The position numbers and the translations under genes are program-made. This document shows positions 1-10,585 of a DNA stretch of 60,000 nt, in pieces (within the stretch, counting starts at the first letter, position 1; each line of letters starts with the position of its first letter). The stretch is taken from NCBI GenBank assembly GCA_903813345.2, contig CAIIXF020000006.1, forward strand, positions 23,879,936 to 23,939,935, read 5' to 3'. This DNA is from Owenia fusiformis. Lineage: Eukaryota > Annelida > Polychaeta > Sabellida > Oweniidae. A model generated the notes under the pieces. It worked only from the letters and a program-made list of their open reading frames with translations, was not told where the DNA came from and did not search any database.

Positions 1-822
1 TCTTTGCCTCTCTATGTTTGATTTTTATTTTCTTATCCCTCAGGAAAAAAACTAAAAATAGAAGGACATGTGATTTGATCGTATATCCTATACCCCAAAG
101 GTCTCAAAAGTTTTAAATTATTTTTGAAAAACCTCTACCACAGAAATAACACCGGAGGAGATGGAAATGACTTTGAGCCTTGCAAGTTAATGTTTCAAAA
201 GTACACAAGCGTTTGCGTGTATACTTCGCGTGGCTAAAGTTCTAAACTAACTGTCAAAACAAAACAAAGAATGCAATTTTATTGGCGATCATGCACATGC
301 TCTCTTCGAGAGCTTTACCATACTTAAGTCAATTATCAGCAAACTTTATGAATTAAAATCAATTGTAGGCTATATGGAATAAGCTAACTCCTGTTAAAGA
401 TTAGTATAGACAAAACACATAGATAGAACAAAAAGTCCTTTGAAAAGTATATCAAAATGAAAAATGGATAATAAATATTTCAAACATATAAATCCGCTTA
501 TTAAAGAATAACAATTAACACAACTGGGAAAAATGTTCATGCCTTATAATCAGCCATATCGATGCAGATAAAACCGTCTAGATAGAACAAGTAACAATAA
601 CGAAAACAGATCCATGCCAATTAATTAATTATCGGACTTTGGATTTTTCTTAGTTTATACTCGCTTCAACAACTGCGCACCCCTCTCTTGTCAGTAAACA
701 CAGGTCGGAAGAAATCATCATGAGATTTTGACATTGTACTTTCATCAACTGTAACATAAAGACCGGCGTGTTATAATCTTGACGACTCATTTAACCTGCC
801 ATATATTGCCCGTGTTGTCGTA
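1..822. other. No gene seen; AT-rich non-coding DNA
   Basis: I found no exon with a recognisable protein match, no tandem array and no RNA gene here. Reading frames are short and uninformative. Confidence 0.6.
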
Positions 823-967
823 ATTTTCAAATTTGATAAACAATTTTCGAAACCGTATTTTTAGATGTACTTTTTCATGTAGATTTCAAATTATGACATC
901 ACTTTGACTGAATTTTGAATATTTAATGACGTAAATCAAAATTATTTCTACTCGCATCTAGTCTACC
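823..967 (+). repeat. Left arm of a ~145-bp inverted repeat (partner 8867-9013)
   Basis: This segment matches the reverse complement of 8867-9013 nearly base for base, including the shared blocks GACTAGATGCGAGTAGAAAT and TTGATTTACGTCATTAAATA (read on the minus strand here). Either the arms are terminal repeats of one 8.2-kb decayed element, or they are two solo copies of a dispersed repeat in opposite orientation. Confidence 0.75.
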
Positions 968-2870
968 TTGTATTTCAAGGGGAATCTGTGAAACAGAATA
1001 CAAATATTATACGATATATTAAGAAGGGAATGATAAAGTATGTAAAATTCCTGCTGAATATACAGTATGCATGTATGAATCTGGGAAATCTCTCGGTGTA
1101 TCGAATGTTACGACGATCGGAACATTCACTGGTTTAATCCAGGAGGTTTAATCTCCCGACGTGATATACAGCAAGTACTCCCGGGCAAGTACAATCCTTT
1201 GGAATACCAATTTAGCGTTAGATAAAGTGAGACTCTAATAGATCAGAATGTCCCGACACGGAAATCAGAATGACAGAAATATAATTTTGAATAATTTTGG
1301 GAGGTAGGGAATCGCACAATTTTGTAATTCCAATGCTGCCCTTTGTGTTTTATCAACGTTATACAACGATGCAAACAAAACAGATCGTATTTAAATCTTA
1401 TTCTAATTTTAATTCCTACATGAAATCTCAGCCCCCCCCCAAACACTAGTAACATTTTAAAGACTTTATCTAATTCAAACAATCAAATCAAATCAAAATT
1501 AAAACATGCAAACAGGTATATCTGCTTATGGAGGAATATCCGAAGAAATGTGTGACGCTGGTTTTCAGTCCTTAATCGCCGCTTAATACCTGAAAAGCAA
1601 CTTATCTGCTTATTATAAGTTATCAAATAATTTAACAATTAAACAGAAACAATGCATGCCAAACATTTATCTATAATTGTTATATTATGGTTATTTTATA
1701 GTTTGCACTTGTATCGAGCAACTGTGTATCGGGCTGTGTATACGGGCCCTTTCTCAAACCCAATATGGGATTTAACACGTCACTTGAGGCAAGATTCATA
1801 AACTATATCTCCACGGGCTATAATTTGAAGAACGCCACTGACGGATCTGTCCCTTTTGGATGGGCCGTATTGTTCTTGTGTGTATCTTACCCACGGGAAC
1901 CTACAAAACAGATATAATTGCATTGTGAAAAGGAAGTCCCGTCTCTATAAAACTTCCTAGAATAAGATTCAAGCAGTGTAAACATCCATATTTGCAAAAA
2001 TAACGATAAACCACTGTCATTAAGTAGTTGTAGTACCATATTCGTATAGCTTTTGGGAAAGACGATAAAACGCAAAATATGATTGGAATATTTGCTGAAG
2101 TCTGGGATCGATGATCTGACAGAAAATTTAAGGAAGGCGTTGATCATGACTGAGCAAAATGAAAGAGCAAAGTAATAATAATTGCAATTTATGTTTATCA
2201 TTTCAACTATTCCGAGTCAGAGAAATCAAGAATAAAAATGAAACTTTCCTTAGATATCTGTCGTATTGGCTTTACCGGGAAGGCTAGTTCTGGGGGGGGG
2301 GGGTAGCGCTTGTTTAAATTTTAAATTATTAAGATCAAAATGGTAAGGTCATATTGACGAATTTCCAAAATGACAAATTATTGTGCAGTGCGTTAAATTG
2401 GAATATCTTTTGATTCTTTTCCACTGGGGTACGCTAATATCCGATCTTAGTACTTCAATATTTTTGTTTGAAAGCAAGATCTTTAATGTAAACATCCGCA
2501 TTTCAATATATCCTGAGACTATCATAGAATAATTCTGTGAATCCCAAGCACAACCCATTACAATATCAGTCTATAAGTCAATCTGTATTACAACAAATGA
2601 ATAATAATCCCGAAAACAGTTCAACTATATTTGGCTTTGACTTATTTGTTTGAGAGGGATACGAAATCTAGGAATAAAAGTCACCGACGGTCCAACTTCA
2701 ACGAACAATCTACATGTACAGACTTATCTTACTAATTTAAATAATTATTTGTCCTCATCGTGATTTGCCCGTCTGATTATACAGGTTTTACTTTCAATTT
2801 AGCCTCACTCAGACACACAAATAAAATGTAAAATTATAACATCATATTATAAAAACATTATCCAACCTCG
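968..2870. other. No gene seen; AT-rich DNA with C9 and G11 homopolymers
   Basis: A C-run lies near 1432-1440 and a G-run near 2292-2302. Frames of 69-104 codons on the minus strand show no recognisable domain or splice structure and are treated as chance. Confidence 0.55.
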
Positions 2871-3292
2871 AATTAACACTAATGAACACGATGTGATGAC
2901 TTTATTACTATCTATGAGGAACCATTAAACAATTATGAACGAAATCCAGATACGTACAGTTTATTCATGAATTTGGAATATAATGTCGCAATTCATTCTA
3001 AATATCTGTTAAATATCGAATCTCTTACATTACGAATCTCTTATTAAAATATATTCTATTTATACAATATTGTTTTTCCCGTCATCCGTGATTTCCACAT
3101 GTTGATTGTATTCTATTTTATCAAATGATCGGAAAGTAATACCATGAAATGAGTAGCATTAGACATGTTAGATTATACGCCCTTGAATTACACTTATAAA
3201 CACGATGTGATGATTGTTTCATTTACTTAGAGGAACGCATTAACAGATTAATCAATTATGAACGAAATCCAGATACGTACGATGTAAGGATT
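2871..3292. repeat. Direct duplication (~105 bp) beside the satellite
   Basis: The block at about 2871-2965 (containing AACACGATGTGATGA and ending AATCCAGATACGTAC) recurs at about 3183-3280 with small indels. The second copy abuts the palindromic satellite, so the satellite may have started within or next to a duplicated unit. Confidence 0.7.
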
Positions 3293-3985
3293 CATATAGA
3301 AGGTAGTTTGCAAATGAATCCTGCCTTCAGGAAGGCAGGATTCATTTGTAAACTATATTGCATATGAATCTTGTATGATTCCTGGAGGCTGGATTCATTT
3401 GTAAACTATATTGCATATGAATCCTGTATGATTCCTGAAGGCAGGATTCATTTGCAAACTACCTTCTATATGAATCCTGTACGAATCCTGAAGGCTGGAT
3501 TCATTTGTAAACTATATTGCATATGAATCCTGTATGATTCCTGAAGGCAGGATTCATTTGCAAACTACCTTCTATATGAATCCTGTACGAATCCTGAAGG
3601 CTGGATTCATTTGTAAACTATATTGCATATGAATCCTGTATGATTCCTGAAGGCAGGATTCATTTGCAAACTACCTTCTATATGAATCCTGTACGAATCC
3701 CGAAGGCTGGATTCATTTGTAAACTATATTGCATATGAATCCTGTATGATTCCTGAAGGCAGGATTCATTTGCAAACTACCTTCTATATGAATCCTGTAC
3801 GAATCCTGAAGGCTGGATTCATTTGTAAACTATATTGCATATGAATCCTGTATGATTCCTGAAGGCAGGATTCATTTGTAAACTATTTAAACAGCGAATC
3901 CTGTATGAATCCTGGAGGCAGGATTCATACAGGATTCATATGTGCATATGAATCCTGTATGAATCCTGACTCCAGGATTCAGTGG
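3293..3985. repeat. 106-bp palindromic satellite, about 5-6 units
   Basis: A landmark (ATTCCTGAAGGCAGGATTCA) starts at 3431, 3537, 3643, 3749 and 3855, exactly 106 bp apart. Each unit consists of two related ~53-bp halves that differ at sites such as GGCAGG versus GGCTGG. The left edge holds a perfect 18-bp inverted repeat (3311-3328 with 3331-3348, 2-nt spacer). The right edge (3870-3980) degenerates into further GAATCCTG/CAGGATTC palindromes. Confidence 0.92.
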
Positions 3986-4216
3986 TTTGATTCACATTTT
4001 TTGCTGTGTCCTGCAATATGCAATACAATGACATAATACTACTGTAATGTGAATTAAGGTGGCAAGAGCAGAGTAACGTTGGTATAACAACTAGAACCAT
4101 TCTTGGCTGGCTATGTGTATAATTTTCATTAATGTCAAATGCTCAAATACTTTATAACATACATATACTTAGCAATTATGTCCCTATCATTGAATACATG
4201 CCTGAGGTCTGTCATC

Positions 4217-4231
4217 ATATAGCCCAAGCTT
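4217..4231 (+). repeat. Left target-site duplication of LINE insertion
   Basis: ATATAGCCCAAGCTT occurs here and again, identical, at 5333-5347 directly after the A-rich tail of the LINE fragment. This defines the insertion borders. Confidence 0.9.
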
Positions 4232-5332
4232 AAAAGATAAATATGCCTAAATTCTATAAGGATATTTTTAGTGCATTTAATAGATGTAAAATTGACAAAT
4301 TAAACAAACAAAATCTTTTTGGTGAAATCTTTTGGCTAAATGAAAATTAGTGAGCAACAAGGGAAACGTTTTTTACAGCCATAATTGGATAAAAAGTGGG
4401 TTTATCTATATATAAAGGATTTTTTTAAAGATGGAGTTTTTATTGATGAGCAGTATATTCTGAATAAATTGATAAAGAAACACAATTGGATGATCGAATA
4501 TATACGAATAAAAGGTTATTTAAATAAACTCACTCAAAATTTGGATAGAAAAACAGAAAAATATACAAATATAAAAGCAAAAAACAATTACCTTATGAAA
4601 GATGGTGAATGGATACATATACAGCTCATCAATGCTAAACGATTATATAATATTTTACTTGAAAGTAAACATGAAAGAAGCATTATGGAAAGACATTGGG
4701 CAACAATTTGCAGCATACCAAGATGTAAAACGTTCTATGGGAAAGTATATGATTCAAAAATAAAAAATATGATATATAAAAAACATGCAGAATTCAATTT
4801 TAAGCTTTTCCATAATATTTTAGCATGTGGGAATACTATATACAAATGGAATAAAGACATTAACCAGTATTGTAGTGAATGTAGAGTGATACAAACTCCA
4901 AAACATTTATTACTGGACTGTAAGATTGTACAAAATATTTGGGAAAAAATTAGAAATATCTTAAGATGTGATATCAAATGGAAACATTTTATTTTAGGGT
5001 TCTATATGTTGGAAGGTAATGTCTCTCAGTCAAGAAATGTAATTCTCACAATAGTGGGATATGCATGATATACAATTTATTCAAATTGGGTTAAGAACTC
5101 AAATAATATGGACAGATACAAAAGTATAAATTTTGAAAACACTGTAATCAACCGACTGAAATTATACATTAACAATTTAGATATGATGAAGAGTGAAAAA
5201 ATGTTGTTCTAAAAAATAGCTTAGAGATCTTTTTAAAACAAATTTGAATAGACTATGTATGTGTATTGATATATTGTAATGTATTTTAATATATTGTATG
5301 TTTAATTCGCAAATAAAAAATAAATAAATAAA
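4232..5332 (+). mobile_element. 5'-truncated non-LTR retrotransposon (LINE)
   Basis: The insertion is flanked by 15-bp target-site duplications and ends in an A-rich tail of TAAA-type repeats at about 5310-5332, as expected for target-primed reverse transcription. It is truncated at the 5' end and keeps only the C-terminal part of the ORF2-type reverse transcriptase plus a short 3' UTR. Two in-frame stops lie upstream of 4388 and a further break lies near 5068, so it is dead. The clade is likely L1/Tx1-like from the Cys/His region, but that is an inference. Confidence 0.88.
4251..5211 (+). pseudogene. LINE ORF2 C-terminal remnant with zf-RVT motif
   Basis: The longest open piece is 4388-5068 (about 227 codons). 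It contains the C-x2-C...H-x3-L-x3-C...W pattern (CSECRVIQTPKHLLLDC, then IW) of the zinc-binding region that follows reverse transcriptase in LINE ORF2. Upstream, 4251-4336 keeps typical preceding sequence (FYKDIFSAF...EIFWLNEN) but ends in a stop. Downstream, after the TGA at 5066-5068, a shifted frame continues to about 5211. No RT active-site motif is left, so it cannot be functional. Confidence 0.8.
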
Positions 5333-5347
5333 ATATAGCCCAAGCTT
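5333..5347 (+). repeat. Right target-site duplication of LINE insertion
   Basis: Identical copy of 4217-4231. Confidence 0.9.
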
Positions 5348-5525
5348 GCGAGGTATTGCATTGCTGTTGGTCTATAGTAGTATTTGGACTATGTAGATCG
5401 AATCCGATCAGCAGAGTATGTGATGACTCCAAGTCCATGCTAAAAGAACACCTTAGATATGCCCCAAAGAATTACAAAGGTTTGTAAATTCAGTTGTATC
5501 TTAATCCAGTGTTAAATGTAAAGTA

Positions 5526-6103
5526 CAGGGTGGTCAAAAAATGGAAACCCTTACACCATTTTCCTCATATATTTGTCATTTTGAGAAATAACTCCCTGAT
5601 ATTTTGCACATTTGTACACCATTCAATTTCCTACCAGCTCACTTTATTTCATGACCATCAGATTGATAGTCACAATGTTACATCACTTTACAGAACATGC
5701 CCTAGTGGCCACTATTGCGCTGTCGGGCCACCTGTACTCATCGTCCAAAATGTCCCTACCTGTGGGGATATGGCAAGGAAAAAATGTATGAGAATGACCT
5801 CAGGACAATCACAAACCTCAAAAGTGAGATCATCTGTATCATTCAGGCCATACCTGCTGAGGAATGCATTCGGCCCATTGACAACTGTGCAGGTTTAGTT
5901 TGCCTACAGCGCGATGATGGCCAAACTTGAAGCATGTTATTCAAAGTGCTGTAAAATTGTGACTATAAGTCTGATGGTCATGAAAATTGGTAGGGTGGTA
6001 GTAAATTGAATGATGTACTAATGTTTGAAATATCAGGGAGTAATTTCTTAAAATGACAAAGATATTAGGAAAATGCAGGGTTTCCATTTTTTTGACCACC
6101 CTG
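5526..6103 (+). mobile_element. Mariner/Tc1-type element, internally deleted
   Basis: The element starts CAGGGTGGTCAAAAAATGGA and ends with the inverted complement ...TTTGACCACCCTG, flanked by TA on both sides (5524-5525 and 6104-6105). The inverted repeats extend imperfectly for about 170 bp on each side. Only the last part of a transposase remains between them. Confidence 0.87.
5733..5933 (+). pseudogene. Transposase C-terminal remnant (mariner/Tc1 superfamily)
   Basis: The frame through CPYLWGYGKEKMYENDLRTI, then LKSEI...IQAIPAEECIRPIDN, follows the conserved C-terminal pattern of invertebrate mariner-type transposases (LWGYLK-x-VY-x-N-P-x-T-I-x-E-L-K, then an IP...DN helix). The catalytic DDE/D residues lie in the deleted part, so it is inactive. 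Confidence 0.75.
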
Positions 6104-6291
6104 TATAAGCACTTCTGATCAAGTTAGTGTACCTATGATGTTGTAGTGCACTATGCTATTGTGTTGTAGTGTACAATTTGATGTTGTTGTTTAGACTGTT
6201 GTGCTGTAATGTGTCATCTGGTGTTGAAGCGTGTGTTATTGCATCTTAGTGTATGCTACAAATTTAAAATGCAGGCTATCGTGTTGCTATC

Positions 6292-6296
6292 ATGTC
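6292..6296 (+). repeat. Possible 5-bp target duplication ATGTC
   Basis: ATGTC directly precedes the CACGG terminus and recurs directly after the other terminus at 8211-8215. Confidence 0.6.
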
Positions 6297-6395
6297 CACG
6301 GTCTCCGATAATACCCAACGTAGATCGTTCCGGACTTGTTTTTCATAACCATTTGGACTCATTTCGTAGGAGAATGAGATGAGACATTCATCAGA

Positions 6396-7098
6396 ATGGC
6401 TCGAAAAAGGTAATATAATTCAATCGTTTAGAAAAATACATACACTAACTTCTACCTAAAACATTCTTTTTCATACCCACATATCTATTTTGGCGATCGT
6501 GCCATCATAGTACATATTTATCGGCTTTAAATAACAAAAATGCCAGAAATATGCTTTAAATCTGCATTAGTGTCATTTAACTATGTTTAAACCAAAAAAT
6601 CATTTTATAACGTGGAACGATATTCACTGCATTAAAGATCGTGTTAATATTTTAACTATCTGTACCTTCAAATTTCCATAAATGACCGTAATGTTAAAAG
6701 TAGAGTTAACGACGGCGAATGGTCCTTATTCTGACACGGACTTGTCTTATAATCACTAGGTGAACGACTGCGAATTGTACACAACGTGATAAACATAACG
6801 ATTGGGAATTGTCTTGTAATGGTATTTATACGTTCCGTTGCTTGATGAATTGTCTATGCTTCTGGAAAACTTGCACTTGGTATGATTATGTTTTAGAGGA
6901 GTTTTTGTACTAAATATTCACACATTTTATAATTTCAGTTCCAAGAAACCGTGCCACGAATGCACTTTTAAAAGTGCAGATAAAAATATATTCTTTGAAC
7001 ACTTCAAGAGGGACCATCCCTCCGATTTATTCAGGCTTGACGTCCATTTTCGTGATAAAGGCATACAAAACACAGGATTATGTATTCCGGATGTGTGA
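6396..7098 (+). CDS. Two-exon small zinc-finger ORF inside the CACGG element
   Basis: Joining 6396-6409 (ATG GCT CGA AAA AG, followed by GTAATA) to 6939-7098 (preceded by AATTTCAG) gives 57 codons plus TGA. The product begins MARKS-SKKPCHECTF and contains C-x2-C ... H-x4-H (CHEC, then EHFKRDH), a finger like those at the N-terminus of transposases or THAP/BED-type DNA-binding proteins. It may be the surviving first exons of a transposase whose core was deleted, or a passenger gene. The splice sites are predicted only, and the function is inferred from the Cys/His pattern alone. Confidence 0.45.
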
Positions 7099-7710
7099 TA
7101 AATTAGGCTCAAAGCTGTGTCGACCAGGGCTCACACACCACTATTTTAACGTAATTCAAAGGTCTAAATAAATTGAAAAGACTGAATTTGTACTGGAGCA
7201 ATGCCGGGGACCAATGCTAACAGATGAGCGATTAAGTAAAGAACATCCGATGATGTAATTAAACTCGCTATAGCTAAAAACGTTAGTACCGTTCAAGGCC
7301 ATGTGTCAAATTAAAAAGATGGGCAAAAGCCTGCATGCTGTGAGGCAAATTATGAAATTATAACAAATAATAATGAATCAAATTATTTTTCATAGGCAAA
7401 TTAAAAATAGCGACGAGTGAAGTCTTTAAAAAAGCGAAGAGGCAAAACACAAGAAAAAGTAAAAAATCAACTTTTTTCTCTACATGAATTCTTGCCCCTT
7501 GAAAGCACCAAGTAAAGAACGTGTATCTGTAATGATTCCCTAATTCAACCTTGACAAGTATCTCTTAATACGTTTAATTAATGATGATCATTTTGATAGT
7601 ATCACTCAGACAACTTCTTTCACTGTCCTCATCCACTCTGATGATTTGTTGGAAATCAATTAAGTTTATGGAGCTGTTCCACACTTAAAAATGGTTAATT
7701 GTGTTCTACA

Positions 7711-7762
7711 AGTCAGAAACGTTCCAATACCACAAGTCAGAAACGTTCCAATAACAAGTCAA
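7711..7762 (+). repeat. Short tandem duplication (~25 bp, two copies)
   Basis: ACAAGTCAGAAACGTTCCAA occurs twice in a row with a spacing of about 25 bp. Confidence 0.7.
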
Positions 7763-8302
7763 CATCATTAACTGGAATATTTAGGTCACGTCCAAATGGT
7801 TAAATCTAAAAAATATTATTTCGACAATTGCTACTCATTTAAACCATTATAAATCATGATTTTCACTCACAATGTGGCTACTTTCATTATGAATCGGTGT
7901 ATTCATTGGATACAAGGCAGACTGGTGATTATAAGGCAAAATAGGTAAAAACACTGGCAGAATCGCTCGCATCCCGAAATAACAAGACTATAGCAAACGG
8001 TTCGTACAAAAAAGGCGTTTGCGGGTGCCTGAAGATAGAGTATGTAGTATGGTAAGTTATCTAATTGTATCATATTTACATAAAGTCAAGTGAAAGCAAT
8101 TTCATAACCAAATTTACAAACCTACCTCTACTTTTTTCCATAAATCAAGTCCAAATGGTTATGAAAAACAAGTCCGGAACGATTTACGTTGGGTAGTATC
8201 GGAGACCGTGATGTCGTCCTATTTGTAGTTTCCAGAAAATCATTCACAACAAGGTTTAATACAACTGGGCAAAGCACAATGTGTATAGGGAAACATTTTA
8301 TT

Positions 8303-8479
8303 TTATATTATTTTATTAGGATGGATATTGGTTTGGCACACAGAATCTACATTGCATAATGGGTTGGTGGTTTTACAGACATCGCAGCGATGTTGCGCCT
8401 GCACGCCATACATTGACCTACATGTATGCCCATAGTTTGGTCTTTTATGGTGGGAAAGTATTTGAATGAGACGTAAGTA
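8303..8479 (-). pseudogene. piggyBac-like transposase terminal exon (Cys-rich tail)
   Basis: On the minus strand an acceptor TCATTTCAG precedes 8479. The open frame then runs through KRPNYGHTC..., RCDVCKTTNPLCN and VCQTNIHP to a TAA at 8303-8305 that overlaps an AATAAAA run. The Cys/His spacing (C-x11-C-x2-C-x6-C-x5-C-x4-H) resembles the cysteine-rich C-terminal domain of piggyBac-family transposases, with one Cys of the first pair missing. No DDD catalytic region was found upstream, so this is a remnant. The family call rests on motif spacing only. Confidence 0.45.
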
Positions 8480-8535
8480 CTGAAATGACATACATGTATA
8501 ATGTTGGCTACGACCCACTTTGTAAAATATCTTAG

Positions 8536-8685
8536 GAAAAGCAACCAGCTGGAAGATCAAACTGTAGTCTCGACGGCATGGTTGAATTCACGAAATCTTA
8601 CCCGAACAATCATGGCATGTACGATCTGTTTACGAACAATTGCCACCATTTTGCAAACAAATTACTTTTCCTATCGTCTTACTAG
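8536..8685 (+). CDS. Orphan terminal exon with NNCHHFAN motif (LRAT/PPPDE/NlpC-like)
   Basis: An acceptor (AATATCTTAG) at 8526-8535 is followed by 49 open codons and a TAG at 8683-8685. The peptide contains NCSLDGMVEFTKSYPNN and then YDLFTNNCHHFANKLL. The N-N-C-x-x-F-x-N core preceded by YDL resembles the catalytic-Cys segment of circularly permuted papain-fold enzymes such as LRAT-like and PPPDE (deSUMOylase-type) proteins, where the Cys is nucleophilic. The partner His region was not found nearby, so this is either the last exon of an unrecognised gene or a captured fragment inside the repeat block. The motif is seen; the function is inferred. Confidence 0.4.
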   Translation, partial: EKQPAGRSNCSLDGMVEFTKSYPNNHGMYDLFTNNCHHFANKLLFLSSY

Positions 8686-8866
8686 CGGGCAATGCGGAAA
8701 GCAGGAAAACGAATGACAGGATTTTAGCGCCATCTATGACAGAGAAAATAGTCTATCATCAATATCACGGAATTTACTTCACCAATTCGATACCAGTAAT
8801 ATACTCCAGACACCTGCCTTTTTTAGCCTTCAATTGCCTGGAGACTAATAAAATAAAAATGACAAA

Positions 8867-9013
8867 TAGACTAGATGCGAGTAGAAATAATCTTGATTTA
8901 CGTCATTAAATATCCAAAATTCAGTCAAAGTGATGTCCTATTTGAAATCTACATGTAAAAGTATATCTAGAAATATGGTTTCGCAAAATTGTTTATCAAA
9001 CTTTGAAAATTTA
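8867..9013 (-). repeat. Right arm of the ~145-bp inverted repeat (partner 823-967)
   Basis: Reverse-complement match of 823-967. See that entry. Confidence 0.75.
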
Positions 9014-9421
9014 ATTTTTTGGGGAGATTACCGGTACCCATAGAACCCATGTTACAAAATCACAAAAAGTGAAATATATTTTCTTGTATTGGACAGATAA
9101 CATTTTCTTTTACTGGACATATTTTAATTTGCATAACTATTAGATACATGAGGGTTATATGAAAATTGAACCACTAAAACATGTAATTTAAGTTAAAGGG
9201 AACTTTCTACTATACCCGCCATGCTATCTGACCCGAACGAGCCACCTGCAGCTGGTGGTGAAACTGGTAACTATCTACTTGCATCTGCGATATTGAAACA
9301 AACGTTTAACAATGTTAGAATGGTTGTTTTGCGAATTTAAGTTTATAATTTGAGAAATATAAATGCATAGCATGAAACATGTGAAATAGTTGTACAAGTC
9401 GCCCTGTAGAAAACGGCGAAT

Positions 9422-9453
9422 CCATGGGCTTTCAACTAATTGAAAGCCCATGG
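9422..9453. repeat. Perfect 14-bp hairpin
   Basis: CCATGGGCTTTCAA and its exact reverse complement are separated by 4 nt (CTAA). The hairpin is isolated, and no terminator or RNA gene context is visible. Confidence 0.85.
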
Positions 9454-9764
9454 TGAATCGTAGCGCAATGATGACAGTGATTGAAAAAACACATATATGA
9501 GTTCGATATTTTTAGTATACTTATTTATTGTACATTGTTTCAATCATCTTTATTTATGCTCATTTGTGAATAAATCATTTCAAAATTACATGCAAGCCTT
9601 AGCTAGTATTATCGTGTTTTAGCTTCTTGAGACAAACTTTGACTGATAAAGCAATAGAAGCAATTAAGACAAAAATATACCAAGTAAATTATACCAAGCA
9701 AAATTGATTTCACTGTCAACCTGTAGTCTCAGTTGGCCTTGTAAACTTTGAAAACAGAGGGTAT

Positions 9765-9845
9765 AGTACAATTCAGCCATTATGCCTCTGGAATCTGGAT
9801 AGGTCACCACTGACAAACATGTAGGTTCGATTCCCACCTGGGTAA
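9765..9845 (+). repeat. tRNA-related SINE fragment
   Basis: A consensus Pol III B box (GGTTCGATTCC, 9824-9834) lies in a degenerate tRNA-like context. The A box is weak, so this is a decayed SINE head rather than a tRNA gene. Confidence 0.35.
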
Positions 9846-9904
9846 AGTGACCTTTTCACATTTTAGGATTTGATCGAATGTTTCATATTAATTAAGTAGC
9901 AAGT

Positions 9905-10375
9905 ATGAAAACAATATGCATACAAGTTACTCTACACAGTGCCAAGACTATTTTTCACCTTGACAAGTTAAAATTACATGGTGACAGTTTTATTCTTCAT
10001 TGTTACAATGTTATTCTACACTATGACAAGGTCAATGTTCATTGCGACAAAGTTGTTCTACACTGGAACAAGGATATTTTACACTATGACAAAATTGTTA
10101 TATACTGTGACAAGCATAATTATGTTCTCCACAGTGACATGGTTATTCTACATTGTGACAACATTATTCTACACTGTGAAAATGTTATTCTACACTGTGA
10201 CACGGTTGTTCTGCACTGTGACAATGTTATTCTAGATGGTGTCAATGTTATTCTACACTGTGACAACATTATTCTCCAATGTGGTAACGCTATTCTGAAT
10301 TGTGACAAGGCTTACAATGTTATTGTACACTGTGATGCTTATTCCTCAAAGCTATTTACCACTATATCATGATTA
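9905..10375 (+). repeat. 21-bp minisatellite (consensus TTCTACACTGTGACAATGTTA)
   Basis: Degenerate 21-bp units run through this stretch. Because 21 is a multiple of three, the array happens to stay open for 155 codons as an ILHCDNV heptad; I do not regard that as a gene. Units resume at 10496-10585, after an inserted short palindromic element. Confidence 0.85.
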
Positions 10376-10380
10376 TTTAT

Positions 10381-10483
10381 TTATGCCTGGGTCACATTTG
10401 CTCCGATCCATCGGCCGCCGCCCAGCCGATTAAGTCGCCTGGGTGCCGTAGTGAAAATCGAAGCAAATGTGACAAAGGCATAA
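10381..10483. mobile_element. Short MITE-like inverted-repeat element inside the minisatellite
   Basis: TTATGCCTGGGTCACATTTG... pairs with ...CAAATGTGACAAAGGCATAA (about 27-bp arms, few mismatches) around a GC-rich core. It interrupts the 21-bp minisatellite, whose motif (AAAGCT...ACTATATCA-GATTATTTATTT) occurs on both sides. Confidence 0.65.
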
Positions 10484-10495
10484 ACACAGAGCACA

Positions 10496-10585
10496 GTTAT
10501 TTTACACTGTGACAATGTTATTCTACAAAGCTTTTCCACACTATATCAAGATTATTTATTTTACACAGTGACAAGATTATTCTAC
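10496..10585 (+). repeat. Continuation of the 21-bp minisatellite
   Basis: Units such as TTACACTGTGACAATGTTATT reappear after the inserted palindromic element. Confidence 0.75.

Larger units (their letters stand above)
6297..8210. mobile_element. DNA transposon with CACGG termini and ~65-bp inverted repeats
   Basis: The left end, CACGGTCTCCGATAATACCC, continues for about 65 bp and matches the reverse complement of the right end (8146-8210) with only a few mismatches. A 5-bp direct repeat ATGTC flanks the element. Ends beginning CAC plus a 5-bp duplication recall the Transib/RAG-like superfamily, but no transposase core was recognised, so the class is open. A small split reading frame with a C2H2-like finger lies inside (6396-7098). 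Confidence 0.8.

Noticed and set aside
9905-10372. 155-codon plus-strand frame with ILHCDNV repeats
   Set aside because: Product of a 21-bp tandem repeat that avoids stops because its period is a multiple of three. No signal, domain or splice support.
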